A DNA stretch of 64,000 nt from Lethocerus indicus (Eukaryota; Arthropoda; Insecta; Hemiptera; Belostomatidae): assembly GCA_019843655.1 (NCBI GenBank), contig JACDQD010000010.1, positions 5,687,637-5,751,636 on the forward strand, read 5' to 3'. The position numbers and the translations under genes were made by a program. The notes beneath the pieces are model-generated. The model had not been told where the DNA came from. It saw only the letters and a list, made by a program, of their open reading frames with translations, and did no database searches. Of this stretch, positions 24,798 through 36,660 are shown piece after piece (position 1 is the stretch's first letter; each line of letters starts with the position of its first letter).

Positions 24798-26386
24798 TTA
24801 ACCGCCGTGAAGGGTCGAGATGAAAAGTACCCTGTCGCAAGCCTTCAGCTCGTAATCAAGTTCGCCCTGTGAAATATTACAACAAACATAAATAATACAT
24901 AATAATACAATCTGTACACAGGACAATATAATCCAAAATCTGTTGCACCCAAGATTTATTGCTTAGCGTAATTCCTACGATTAATTCTGTGAAAAGGCAG
25001 GGGGATAAATTTGAGAAGGTTCTCTTGGAAAAGTGCCGAGCAATTGGTTACAAACAGCAGTACTTGAAGTTTCTGAATGAATTTTATTTCCTCTGACGAG
25101 AGTTAAAAAAAATGGACCCTGAGGGAACCATCGCTACCCGGCTGAAGACGGCGAAAAACAGAAATCAGCGATACAGAAAAGCGTACATTTATACGCGTCG
25201 CTATGCGGCTAATCCGCGTATTGTGGGAAAGAACCGTTCGTTCTTTTAACTATCTTGTAAATTTTTATTTGGGCAATAATTTTATTTGGGACCACCAGAT
25301 TCGAGCGGCTTTGTCCATTCATCTAACCGTCAATATATCATGCTACATAGATACTCAGCAAATCGAAAGGGATTCGTGTACGTTATTTTCACTTGTACAA
25401 TAGCCATTACAGAAATAACCATGGTAAGAAGAGCTACAAGTTAGAAACAAGAGTTTTACAATAATAACGTGCATTATGAACCACTGAGAGTGAACAGTCG
25501 CCCTATCTGTTGGCCAACTAGGCTACTTTTTCAAATTCAATTACGTAAATAAAAAGATCGTTAAAACGATATTTTTATATTTTTAAAAAATAAATAGCAC
25601 ATGGGTAAAATTTGATTGCAACCGAAATTGAATATTTAAAAATTAATTAATAAAATAAAATAATTATTATTATGAGCCGTAAACTCAAAATCAGGCAATA
25701 ATTTAATTTTCTACACAATTTTCTTAGAAATGGAAAATGTAATATACAACAATAACGAAACAACTTACAAGTAGTTCCCAATCGGCATCATTAACAAGAA
25801 CTAAAATTCCTGGCCTCCTGTAAAATAAATTGAAAGTAAAAGCTTAATATCAATGTGGGCTATTTTGATGAAGTTACATAAATTTCTAATTTAACTTACA
25901 CTGTGTCGTTCTGAAGAAAAAGTTCGGGTCTCTCAGTTAGCAAGTTGTCTTTCAGCCAATGCAACAGTGTCCGAATCGTCCCTGTAATTAAAAATGTATT
26001 GCGCGAAACGCAGTAGTAATAAAAATCATAATTACAGCGAACAAGATGTGAATTAGAAACTACTAACTAAGACTCACGTGTTATGATCTGCTTATAAATT
26101 TTTTGAATGCCTGGTTCGAAAATAAATAAACAAAAACGCAAGATAGAAATGGAAAAATGTATGTTCAATCAATTATATAAAGTGTCTATAACTTACATGG
26201 ATCCTTCTGTTGCGGCAAGCAGACATCGTGTTTTTTAACCTTGTTGAATAGGAGTTCGGCTCCACCTCTGCAACATGTAAATAACATTGAAGATTTAGAA
26301 AAAAAACGCGCTATTATTAAATTAATTTCCCTAAAATAATACACCGACCCGAATTCGACAACTATATTTAAACCTTCGCCCGACAT
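24798..26386 (-). CDS. URM1: Ubiquitin-related modifier 1 (URM1)
   Basis: Five coding exons, complement(join(24798..24866, 25769..25817, 25900..25981, 26197..26267, 26349..26386)), total 309 bp and 102 aa; human URM1 is 101 aa. The protein has the beta-grasp ubiquitin fold and ends in LFISTLHGG, the diglycine needed for thiocarboxylation. In other eukaryotes Urm1 carries sulfur for 2-thiolation of wobble uridine in cytosolic tRNAs and is also a protein modifier; it acts with the E1-like MOCS3/Uba4 and CTU1/CTU2. Conserved blocks seen in order are [43 protein letters not shown] and the C-terminus. The ATG at 26386 is the first in frame; the upstream open frame has only a TTG. All junctions keep phase and are GT-AG; the first donor (GTCGGT) is weak. 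It lies in tandem with ABHD16A, about 2.4 kb downstream of that stop codon. Confidence 0.96.
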
Positions 26387-28801
26387 CTGAACAAAGTGGG
26401 ACCGGGCGAAATACGAAAACAAAACCTGCGACGGAGAAACCTCCTCCTGTAACCTTCCTTTCGTTGCCAACCTTGGAATAAGAAATATCCCACGGAATAT
26501 ACAAGGTGTTTCAAAAGAAATATAATAAAATATAGTCTTTATTTCCTTTATGTCGATATAATTTATAAAATATAAATTAAAATAATTTTATTTACAATAA
26601 GTTTATTAATAACAAGAATCATTACTATCACAATCATATTTATTTACTAGTTCATCTTAACTAATAACATGTATTTATTTCTAAGCTATTTTTAAATAAC
26701 AATAGCAGATTTATAGAAAAATTACTGTCTTTTTTATACTGCGTTGATTTTCAATAGACCTTCCCTGCTAATTATATTATCAAACAACTGTAGAGATGCC
26801 CACTTTCATTCTGTAGTACTTTTTCTGGTCTCATTATTAGAATTGCTGTAGCACAATTTTGGCTTGTAATTCTTGTAAAATGTTCACCAATTCCAGGGCA
26901 GCTGCAACAAGTATCTCAGAAAATTTTAAGACCATCGGCTTTCATTCATTTATATTTATTAAAGGGAAAAAAACTTGTTTCAATAAAATTGTTTTATTAA
27001 AATAGAATCCAGAGGCACATCATTATCAGAGTTTAATAAGTACACAGGGTGGTGTCTTCTGTAAGCCTTCTGAAAATCTCGAGATTTTCAGTATTTATGA
27101 AATATATTTTGAATCCATGTCAGTCTGACTACAAATATATTACCTAATTAACAAAATATTTGTGCCTACATATTTAGACTATCATTAATGTAACATACAT
27201 AATTGGTATTGTACCAATAACGTTGTAGATCTGATTGAATAAACTATAATTGATAAAAACAATTAAGGGCTGGTGCATGAAATTATACCAATGTGGAAAA
27301 TATGGGTCCATAAAAATAAAGATCAATTTAAAAATATTTATTAATTGTACACAACATAGTCATTTAATATTTTTTTCGTTTTCCAAATTCTTATCATGCA
27401 AACAAATAAGATACTAGTATAGCATCACTGTGTAAACAACTATCTACATAAATATTATCCGAATGCTGTTTTTCATACCTAAATTATAATCATTGATCAT
27501 TGCAAAAAGCAATCACAGTAATTAGCATTACAATTAAATCTGTCAAATATCAACTTTTATATTAATCTACATGTGGTAAATTTCATTATTCAAGGGAGAA
27601 ATAGGGGAAAAAATGAAGAAATAATTTTCCCCATTTCGTCTTCAATAATTTATGTATAGTTCGTTTTTAAAAATTATCAGAACATTCTCAACAAAACATT
27701 AATAAATAAGAATGATTATAAATGCACATTATTGCATGCACCAGTGACCAGATCCCTATTCCACATTTATGTAAATTTTAGTTGTAAAAATATTGATACA
27801 TTTTAAAAAATTTAATTTCAGTAGTTCTTTACATTTGAAATTTCAAGATCAAAATAATGAGGCTGCTGTATAAATAAAAATTAAACAGGAAACAAATAAA
27901 TCAAGCAAGTTTGCAAATACAGTCTATGTTGTCAAATTTGTTGAGGTGCATGTATAAAAATATATTAAATAAATTATACATTAATTTAAAATTTATTCAG
28001 GGGCATAAGAATATACATTGCTTGAAATGCTATAAAAGTCCCATAGACCTCAGTACCTATAAAAAAAAATCATGGTCCCACCTTCATTATATTCGGGCTA
28101 AAAAACCAATACTGGCCCCCTCAAAATAAATAAATAAATAAATCTTTATTTTTTTTACACAATTTTTTTGTTTATTGGTGTTCATTGTATTAACTCCACA
28201 ATTGAGCTGAGAATACGCTCTAGAAAAATTAGTTCAATGCGCAAATAAATAACATTTAGACTATCTAAAACTTAAAGACTGCTAATAAGCTGTTTCTCCA
28301 AACTAATAATTCATTGTATAAATTTATACAGTATTAAATCTGAACTGTAGATTATCATCTGGTATTATATTTTAAACATACAATTTCCAAAAACTATAAA
28401 TATCAATTTTTTCTTCATTTCTAATATATTTTTTCAGCTTTAAAAATTGAGCAAAATCATAAATAAAATATAAACATAAATGTATTTACAACCTGTGCAG
28501 ATGGATGCTCAAGTACAGCTTTAATCAAATAAAAGTTCATCTAATGATTACTTATGTCTAAAACAACTAAGTACATTTCTGTTATATTGTCAGACACCAA
28601 CAGTTTGTGGATAGTTATGCCATTTCATTGAACATTTCAATCATTCAAGAGATTTCCATAATTCAAAAACTAGCGGAGAAACAAATTTAGTTTGGAAATG
28701 TCTAAAGTAATGAGTATAAAAAAGAAGAAGGAAATTGCTTTTAAAGCGCACAAATCCCATAAACATAGATGAAACCCAATAATCTACAGGGTTGTAGATC
28801 C
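26387..28801. other. Spacer between ABHD16A stop and URM1 start
   Basis: This AT-rich interval must hold the ABHD16A 3' UTR and the URM1 5' UTR and promoter. CpG is nearly absent beyond the first 150 bases next to URM1. Several AATAAA motifs on the minus strand, for example near 28130-28180, could end ABHD16A transcripts. No further coding exon was recognised on either strand. Confidence 0.5.
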
Positions 28802-31800
28802 TTATATTTGAGACTGAAGAGTTGGTACCAAGAATAGGGTGGCAGGCAGAGATATGCAATGAGAAGAGCGGAAGTCCACCATGTACTTTGAGGCCTGATG
28901 ATAAGAAAATAATTACATAAACTAGTTGAAGGCACTTGAAGGATACAAAATTTAAATATTGATAGCCTTATCTATGCAAAAATAATTGAATGAGAAAATA
29001 CGTAGCATCAAATAACATATAAAATAAATTCCCAAGTTCAGAATAATAGAAATATACTTACAAGGTATAGAATTAACTGGGCCTTAAACTGATTATCTAT
29101 GCCCTCTCCAATACACATTGGGAAAACAAAGCCATATTCCTCAGTGTATGACAGTAATGTTCTGTGGCATAATTCATTGTCTATTGAGTAGCTGTTGTAG
29201 ACATCGTCTGAAATAAATAATTTGGTAAATAAATTAGTAATTTTTCATAACAATTTAATTTTATTATTCTCCTGTAGAAAAAAATCATTAATCTTATTAG
29301 TAAGTTCAATTTGGTACAAGTATACAAACAGTACATACTAATTTTGATTTGAAGGAAAATAAAAATAAATTCCTGTTGAAATCCAGCAATTGAACTACTA
29401 AACCACGTTGAAATAGAACAAATGTTAAAAATAAAAGTAACACTCAATCTCCATACATTCAGGAAGGAAAGACTTGATTCACTGATGACACATCCTTCTC
29501 ACAGGATATCCGTAAGATAAATACTGCTGAAGAACCCTTAACAAGATTCTAAAGGGATGTACAAAAGTCATCCGCCTTTACAAATGCAGGTGTTAGAAGC
29601 TAAAAGGAAAGGGCAAGTCATCAGACACTCGATGAAAGAAAGAAACAACTTCCCAATGGTACTATTCAACAGCACTAAAGAGGCCAAACTGAAAGTAGGT
29701 TTTGCTACATTAGAGTTCAATAGAAATGAGTCTTGACCCTTTGAAGTCAATAAATGTATACTGGTTAACAACACAGTAAGTCACATTTTCCACTTAAACT
29801 TTTTTATTAGATTATAGCCAGTGTAAAAATTGTTTGGCTCTCAGTAAATCATGCAAAATACAGACTGGATTAAGAAAAGATGTTACTACATTGAGAACCA
29901 TAATTTCAATTGAATTCAAAACAATACAATTTTTTATCACACAAAAATAAAGTGCAATGGATTGTTTACTATTAAATTCACAATTTCTTTTATTACAGCT
30001 GTTAATTTTCCTAAATGATTGCAGTTTAAAAAAGATAGGTGGATAAAGGACCTCAGGATCTAGTATTATTAATGTATTTGTGTTATATAAACAGTAATAA
30101 AATCTATGGTTTTTCTCATACCACTTGCAGAAGGTGTGAATGTAACAATGCCCGCATAACTAAGTGTAAAGTTTTGTAACTGAACCAAATGCAGCCCACT
30201 CGGGCAAGAATTGTTGAATGGCCATTGAAAAGTTGATTGAATTGGACAAGCGAGAAAAGAAGCAGGGGGAGATGAGAGGGTATAAAAGGGAGTTCAAGGT
30301 GAAGCTCAAGCTTCAGTGACATGACTGAACAGAGATGGCGACACAACATGTTCTATGCATCCTGATTCCGTTTGCAGTTTTGGTTTGTGGAATGCCCAAA
30401 TATGAACCAAAAAAGCCTACCCAACCAACTCCAACAGGTACAATCTTTAATCTTAATTTATTTTTATCAGTTTGGAGTCATTAAATTTAGTGTATTAAAA
30501 CAATAATAATTATTAAAATAATGCATTTTTTTATTGAAATTAATGTCTGCTTTTAAAATGAATAATATTTTTTATTAATACTGTGAATATTCAATATTAA
30601 CAATACATTTCCAATTATTCTTTCTTGTGTATGCATTTTGTATATTTTCAAAAATACGAATCTTTTCTTATATAATAAAAATAACAAAATATATACATTC
30701 AGTTTTCACTCTAGTATAATTATATAGACAGATGTTTATATAGGCATAACTTAAAATTTGTGTACATTTTTGTTCTTGTTTATCAGAACTATTGACTATA
30801 ATGGATTAATTGTGCAGTGATTAATGCAAATATTTCAAACACCCAAACAGAACCAGTCCAGGTGGATGGGCCTAGAGCTGTTTATGCTGGTAAACAAAGC
30901 AATTATACCCTGGGTTTCGTGCCACTGATAACAGTAATATCAAATATCATACCGAGGATAATCAATAGATATTCACAGCCGACAACTCAGACCACAATGG
31001 CCAGGAGTGCAGGTGAGGGAATAAAGACCGGTAGGGCATAAATCTGATTCGCGTATGGCCCAAAAGGAGGGGGAAGAACAACCAGTAAACTAATTACAAT
31101 CTGAAAATTTCATTTCCTATGGACGCAGTCCCAATCTCCTATGTATAATTAAATTTTGATTGCAATATAGGATCACTGTTTCAATTTGTATGCTGTAGCA
31201 ATGCCACCACTGTCATCAATATTTGCATGAAAATAGAAATTGAACCGAATCAGTAATTTTATTACTGTTGTAGTCTTCTTTTTTTGTAAGCAACTAGCAA
31301 ACAATTACTCCTCAATACAGAGACCAGTGCAAACATTACAAAGAAAATATGAGAAGGGGTACATGAACCTCTGGTTTATTGTTGTTACTAGTTTATACTG
31401 AAAATCTTTACTATGGATTTATAAAAATAAAAATTTGAAGGAATTCAATTCTGTACAACTCAATTAATTTATAGGTACCAGGATACTACAACAGTTTCCA
31501 AAAGATCTCTCAAATACAAAACCTTGCATTGATTCAAAATTGGGTAGGTGGCCCTATCCAGAAAACCAATGTTTATTCTATCAGTGTGAATTAAACATAC
31601 CAACTCCGACAGAATGCATGTATAAGGTATGTAAAAAGCCTATGTGGCATACATATAAATGGATTTAATGTTTAATGAAGTATCATTATTAATTAGGTTT
31701 ATCAATTGATCAACCAAGATTGACAAATTCATTAAAATGTTTACTTATTTAAATCATTACTATTATAGAAAAAGAAATTTTCTTGTGATACTATTAGACA

Positions 31801-34800
31801 GTTTGAATTTATGGCTGCATAGGTTTAATTTTTTAATTCCCCAATTTTCAATTACAATCTTGTATGAAATACAAGATTTATTAATAAAAATAAATAAACA
31901 ATAATTTGTGTAATAATTGTCACAAGTTAAAATTTGATTTAAATATTATTTCTGTGTCCTGTTTAGATAAGTTTTGATCCATCATCAGATTCAAGAATTG
32001 ACAGGAACACGATAGCAAAGGACAATCACAAAATGGTGGTCAATGAGTGTGTAAAACTTGGAATATACAGCTGTATTGAGGGATATGTTTTTGATCCAAA
32101 CAAAATAACATGCATTAAAAAATCAACTGAGAAATCTGCATGTTCTATGCTTCAACAAGTTCTCTTCAAATAAAGAACAATATACTATTTTTTGATAGAA
32201 ATAAAATTAATGTTTAATATAAATAATAAATTCTCTTTATTTAAATACAGGAATATTTTTTTAATTTTTGAAATTTCAAGCATTGTGACAATCTAGAATT
32301 ACTTATTCTTACTGTTTTATATGTATCCATGTAGTCAGAGAAAAATAAATTTTTGGTGTAATGGCCATGTGATTGTGGTTTTTTATTTGTTATAAGTCAT
32401 AGTTCATCAATTCCTAAGTCTAATTTCAAAAATGAATGATCAAACTGAAGTTATAATACTTAGTTATTTTATATTAAAAAAATCAATTCAGTTAATATAC
32501 AAAAACTAAAAAAAATAAATTAATTAAATACTTACTCTGATGCCTGCCTGTAGTGGCAAGATATTTAAATAGAGCCTCTTCCGATTCTCGACTATCCATT
32601 AGCACTGGAAATCTGTGCCTCAGCAATTTTATCAATAAGTTATTACCCCGATTGGTAGAAATGTCATTAGGCCTGTAAATAAATGTGTTTAATTAAAAAA
32701 AAAAATTACAATAGAATTATATTGTTTAGGAATTAAAAAACTGGTGAATAGATATTTTTAAAATCTAATAAATAAATTTAGTAAAAAGAATATCATTAAA
32801 ATTGATTGTACAAATTTATGTATATAAACCGTAAATCAAAAGTAAACAAACTCAAGACAGATGACTTCATCATCGGCTCTCCTGACAAGTTTGACCGGTC
32901 CAGGATAATGGACTATCTGTCGGGCCACATCCAAATTAGCATGCTGTCTTATTGTCATTTTAACTATTGGTTCAAGAACTGCAGGCATTCGTGGAATGGC
33001 CAATGGCAGTAAGTCATCAAAAGTTGCATCCAGCAGCTGTAACAGTTCAATTATTTTAGTCTTCAACAATTAATAAAATCATTATTTTAAACTGAAAATA
33101 AATTAGTATTTCAATAGCCATAATTTTTAAATACTGTATGGAAAATAAAATTACAATTATAGAACTATCCAAATATAAATCTAATGAAATTAAAATTTGC
33201 AACTTAACAATAATTGAGCATAAAAATATTTCTACAAAAATGAGTATATACCTGGAAGAGGAGCAAGGGGATTGAGATGTAATTAGCATAAATTACTTTA
33301 ATTAATTAGAATTGAATAATTTATGGGTTGGAAAAAATACACCCTTAGTTCAAAATGATTAGACTATTAATATGGAACAGCTGGCATTAATTTGTAAATT
33401 AGAAACTAAATTAAAAATACTAACCACAGCCTTAACCTCAGGATAATTCATAGCTGCCCATGTTGTTGTATAGCCTCCAATACTCCATCCATACAGTATT
33501 ATATTTTCAGGAGGAAAACCCAGCTTATCCATCGCAAACTGCATCACTGTGTCCATTGCATTCTGTTCCTGTTCTGGATAAGGCATTCCCTGAGAAAGTT
33601 ACACATTATAATTAAATCACAAATATTTCTAATAAAAAAAAATTAATATCACTTCAGATTTACTGTAGCATTAGAGTCTGCAGTTGTGTCCAAAGAGATC
33701 TAAATACAACAAGAAAATACCTACAGTACTTCCAGCAAAACCAGGATGGTTCCATCCCAGAACAGAATATCCAGCTTCCAGTGGCGTCACCATTATGCCG
33801 TACTCATAAAATCCAGCATTTCCTTCTGTACAGATCACCAGGGTTCTGCCATTAAGGCTGGAAGAAAAATTAATTCGAGAAATGTTAGATGTAAAATAAT
33901 ACAAAACTGCAAATCTGACACAAGGAATTACGTATTTTTATATACGATTTGGTCCCCCACTTACTTATTTGAACGCCTATCAATGAACATTGAATCCAAA
34001 CAGTTTCCGTCGCTAGTCTTTAGCTTGAACCTCTCACCGTTGTCACTTTCAACCAACTTGGTTCTACCCTGGTTAAGTGCTCCACCTGCATTTAGCACCA
34101 GAACACAATATTATGAAATATCAAACCGGCGAGAGGAGACAGAAACATCACGAACCTACAGTATTCCAACCCCTCGCAGACCACAAAACAGGTATATCAA
34201 ATTAAAATTTAAATAGTAAATGTTAAGCATATAAATATATACTTGCCCATCAAGAAACTAAGAGCCCGAATTGAACCAGGATAGATTAACCTTATACCGA
34301 AAGTGTGTAATACAATGTAGCTCACAATTGAGCAAGGACTCTGGACAAGTTTGGACCATGATCTTTTGACAACTGACCTCTTCTTGTTGCTCTTGGTAGA
34401 ATCCCTTGATAAACAATGAATAAAACAGAAACTATGAATTTATACAGTTATGAAATAAAGTTTAATAAAAGTACATTTGTATTTCTTTAAATATTCTTTA
34501 TATATCACAATTAAAAAACATTTGTAATTTAAAATTTGTATTATAAAAATAATATACAAGTAATACAAGTATACAAAAATAATATACTACTTACCCATTC
34601 TGCTCATTGAATTCATAGTCAACTGGCCACCAATTGAACTCAAAATCATAATTTTTTATTTCTTTCTGAAAAATTTACAATCTACCATTAAAAGTGAAAT
34701 TCATCTTCAGTAAATCTATTTTATCAAGTCTAATTTAATAGCTAGGAAATAACAATCACCTAGAACAATAAAGTACATTTTTAATAAATAACAATATATA

Positions 34801-36112
34801 CTCATTCAATATAAAATCTTTCATAAGTTTTCAAAATATTTTTAACTGACTCTGTCTGAAAAACCTTAAGAGTGACGTATCAGCTTAATTTAAAAATTAA
34901 AGAATAGTCTACATGATAAAATAAAGAGGAAGAAGTTAGTACTAAAGAATAAATAAAATGCTTCCTCCTCCCAAGCTTATATCTTGAAAATGATTCATCT
35001 ATAGTAATAATACTATTTATAATATTAAAACATGTTAAAATTAGTGTGTATTACTCAAATTTAAATATATGAGATTTAATTTATATTTGTTTTGAAACAC
35101 AAATGTCAGGCCAATTACAAAGCCTTAAATTGAAAGTATAAAGAAATGAATGCATGTACTTAATAATCTTTTCTAATCCATACAAGTTAATATTTTCTCC
35201 TTGCTTTCTTGGCCTCTGACATCAATCATTAGAACTATACATTAATAAAAGTTAACCACACTACTACTATAATTCTTACCCTTGACTCTTCATTCAGCTG
35301 TTGTGTCATTCGCTCCAATGAATTTAAAAACACTCTATATTTGTGATTATAGGATCGGCCATAACTACGAATGCAGTATGAAGCGCCTACCAGGACACCG
35401 AGTCCGATCGAAAGTTTGACAAGTGACACGGCACCGCCCATTGTGAAATAACCTTTCCGTACAAGCATGTACAAAAGGACTGGAGAAGTGTAGACGCTGA
35501 CATTCCAGAAAAAAATTATCTGCAACAATAATGAAGAGCAATGTTAAATTTTGATATTGACAACTATTCTCCAGGAAATACTCTGTAGAGTCCATATTTA
35601 ATACAAATTTTGGATTACTATTCAATAAATTATATCTTCATAGTAACACATGCAGGTTTTCTTTTGAGTTATTAGCGCTTAAATCTGATTTAAAGAATAT
35701 TTAAACTATCAAAATATAAATATTCGGTATAATTTGTTACTACAATGTGAGTATACATACGCTACATGTATTAAAAGAGAGAATATGTTAAAGAGGCTGA
35801 AATTATCTGCCACTTATTAAGTTAGTGGAAGACTGAAGAGCACAGTGTATAGTGTAGAAAAGTAAATTTAAAAATTCCTAAATTCTCTTACCGAAGTGAC
35901 CAGGTTGTCGCCCCATTTCTCCCAATCGTTCGGATCGTATTTGCCCTGGAAATGAATACAAAACAGTTAAACTAAACCGAGGCCCAGTCGGGAAACTACG
36001 GGTGGGATTAACTCAACCGGCAATAGCGTCTCACCCAATACTGGCTTCCCCTGTGTATCGAGTAGAGGGACGGCGAAAAGAGGCATTTCCACATCAGTTT
36101 AAAGTCCATCAT
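28802..36112 (-). CDS. ABHD16A: ABHD16A-like phosphatidylserine lipase (alpha/beta hydrolase)
   Basis: Twelve coding exons, complement(join(28802..28894, 29062..29207, 32536..32673, 32852..33036, 33425..33589, 33725..33857, 33965..34085, 34247..34404, 34595..34665, 35280..35519, 35892..35945, 36035..36112)), giving about 526 aa; human ABHD16A has 558. Known family role: membrane-bound phosphatidylserine lipase making lysophosphatidylserine. Visible: N-terminal CLFSPSLY, two hydrophobic segments near residues 50-95, EGNAGFYEYGIM, GYSVLGWNHPGFAGST, the nucleophile elbow GWSIGG (Ser about 321), an Asp pair near 395, and a C-terminal SSHCISLPA. The start is the first ATG after a CCAAA context; the stop is 28802-28804. 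Odd points: the exon at 32536-32673 needs one base removed to stay in frame, the intron 34086-34246 begins with GC, the donor after 32852 is weak (GTTTGT), and a Tyr occupies the expected catalytic His site. The gene is divergent from ZNF277. The family call is firm; one or two splice sites could shift by a few bases. Confidence 0.94.
30281..30317 (+). promoter_or_regulatory. TATA box and initiator of the nested gene
   Basis: TATAAAAG occurs at 30281-30288 and an arthropod-type initiator TCAGT at 30313-30317, with its A 34 bases from the first T of the TATA box. The start codon follows 20 bases later at 30335, leaving a very short 5' leader. Strong TATA promoters in insects usually drive tissue- or stage-specific genes, which would contrast with the housekeeping host gene; that last point is inference. 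Confidence 0.7.
30335..32173 (+). CDS. Nested secreted cysteine-rich protein, CBM14 (peritrophin-A)-like
   Basis: Four exons, join(30335..30437, 30818..31012, 31475..31626, 31967..32173), 657 bp and 218 aa, all GT-AG and in phase. The N-terminus (19 residues ending VLVCG) reads as a signal peptide, followed by a Lys/Pro/Thr linker. Residues 36-99 contain two N-glycosylation motifs (NIS, NYT) and a hydrophobic patch. Cysteines fall at 117, 132, 137, 147, 178, 186, 199 and 209; the segment WPYPENQCLFYQC and the later EC...C..GYVFDP....C resemble chitin-binding type-2 spacing, although the stretch between cysteines 147 and 178 is longer than usual. The gene lies wholly inside the 3.3-kb ABHD16A intron between 29207 and 32536, on the opposite strand. 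A TATA box and TCAGT initiator precede it, and an AATAAA overlaps the stop codon. I do not recognise a specific ortholog; a cuticular, gut or extracellular protein is an inference. Confidence 0.8.
32169..32174 (+). terminator. Poly(A) signal overlapping the stop of the nested gene
   Basis: AATAAA spans 32169-32174 and includes the TAA stop at 32171-32173. Further AATAAA copies lie about 30 and 170 bases downstream and may be the ones used. Confidence 0.45.
34122..34197 (-). mobile_element. Hairpin-MITE fragment inside an ABHD16A intron
   Basis: ACCGGCGAGAGGAGACAGAA, ATCACGAACCTACAGTATTC and CAACCCCTCGCAGACCACAA match the right arm and outer terminus of the family. It fills about half of the 161-bp intron 34086-34246, and the ABHD16A reading frame is kept across that intron. 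Confidence 0.85.
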
Positions 36113-36660
36113 TTTGGAGGGTCGCACGTCCCGGTCACACGGCTATTTCATATCGCGAGTTTCAAACAACTCTGCCATTTAACAAGTCACACAGCTGATT
36201 TCATCACTGCTGTTGCCAACCCCCGCAGACTAATATTTCCATCCAGAATATTTTACTGAATTGACGATAATTTTATGCCAAATATATATAATATATTGCA
36301 CTAACTCTTATCTGTATTTTAAAATAAATTTTTAAATTACTTTGAAGCGGGAAAAGTGACAAGAAACAATCGATGGTCTCTGTTATATAATACTTTGTAA
36401 AAGAAGGTTAAAACAAGTAATTTTATAATTAAATTTTTTATTTATGTTTATATACCTAAAAGGCACTAAATAAAATTTAAGTTACTATTTTTTTTCAAGA
36501 GTGATGTACTTCGGAGCTGTGGGAGGAGCCTGCGCAGGGTAGGGAAATTAAAGTCTGTGTCAGCACTGAAATAAAAATTCCTCCATGCATATTCCTCTAG
36601 GGCTGATATAGACGGGAAGGTTTCGCCGTCAGGTAGGGTCGGAGTTTGACCTCCGAGAGG
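36113..36660. promoter_or_regulatory. Shared upstream region of ABHD16A and ZNF277
   Basis: About 550 bp separate the divergent start codons. The ABHD16A-proximal side and the ZNF277 first exon are rich in CpG, while the centre (36250-36480) is AT-rich. I see no TATA box at the expected distance for either gene. A CpG-rich, TATA-less, head-to-head arrangement suggests a bidirectional housekeeping promoter. Confidence 0.55.

Noticed and set aside
30821..31041. Reading exon 2 of the nested gene as an independent small gene
   Set aside because: It has acceptor and donor signals in phase with flanking exons and starts without its own ATG context.
33746..34216. 156-codon plus-strand frame
   Set aside because: It is antisense across ABHD16A exons and ends in MITE sequence.
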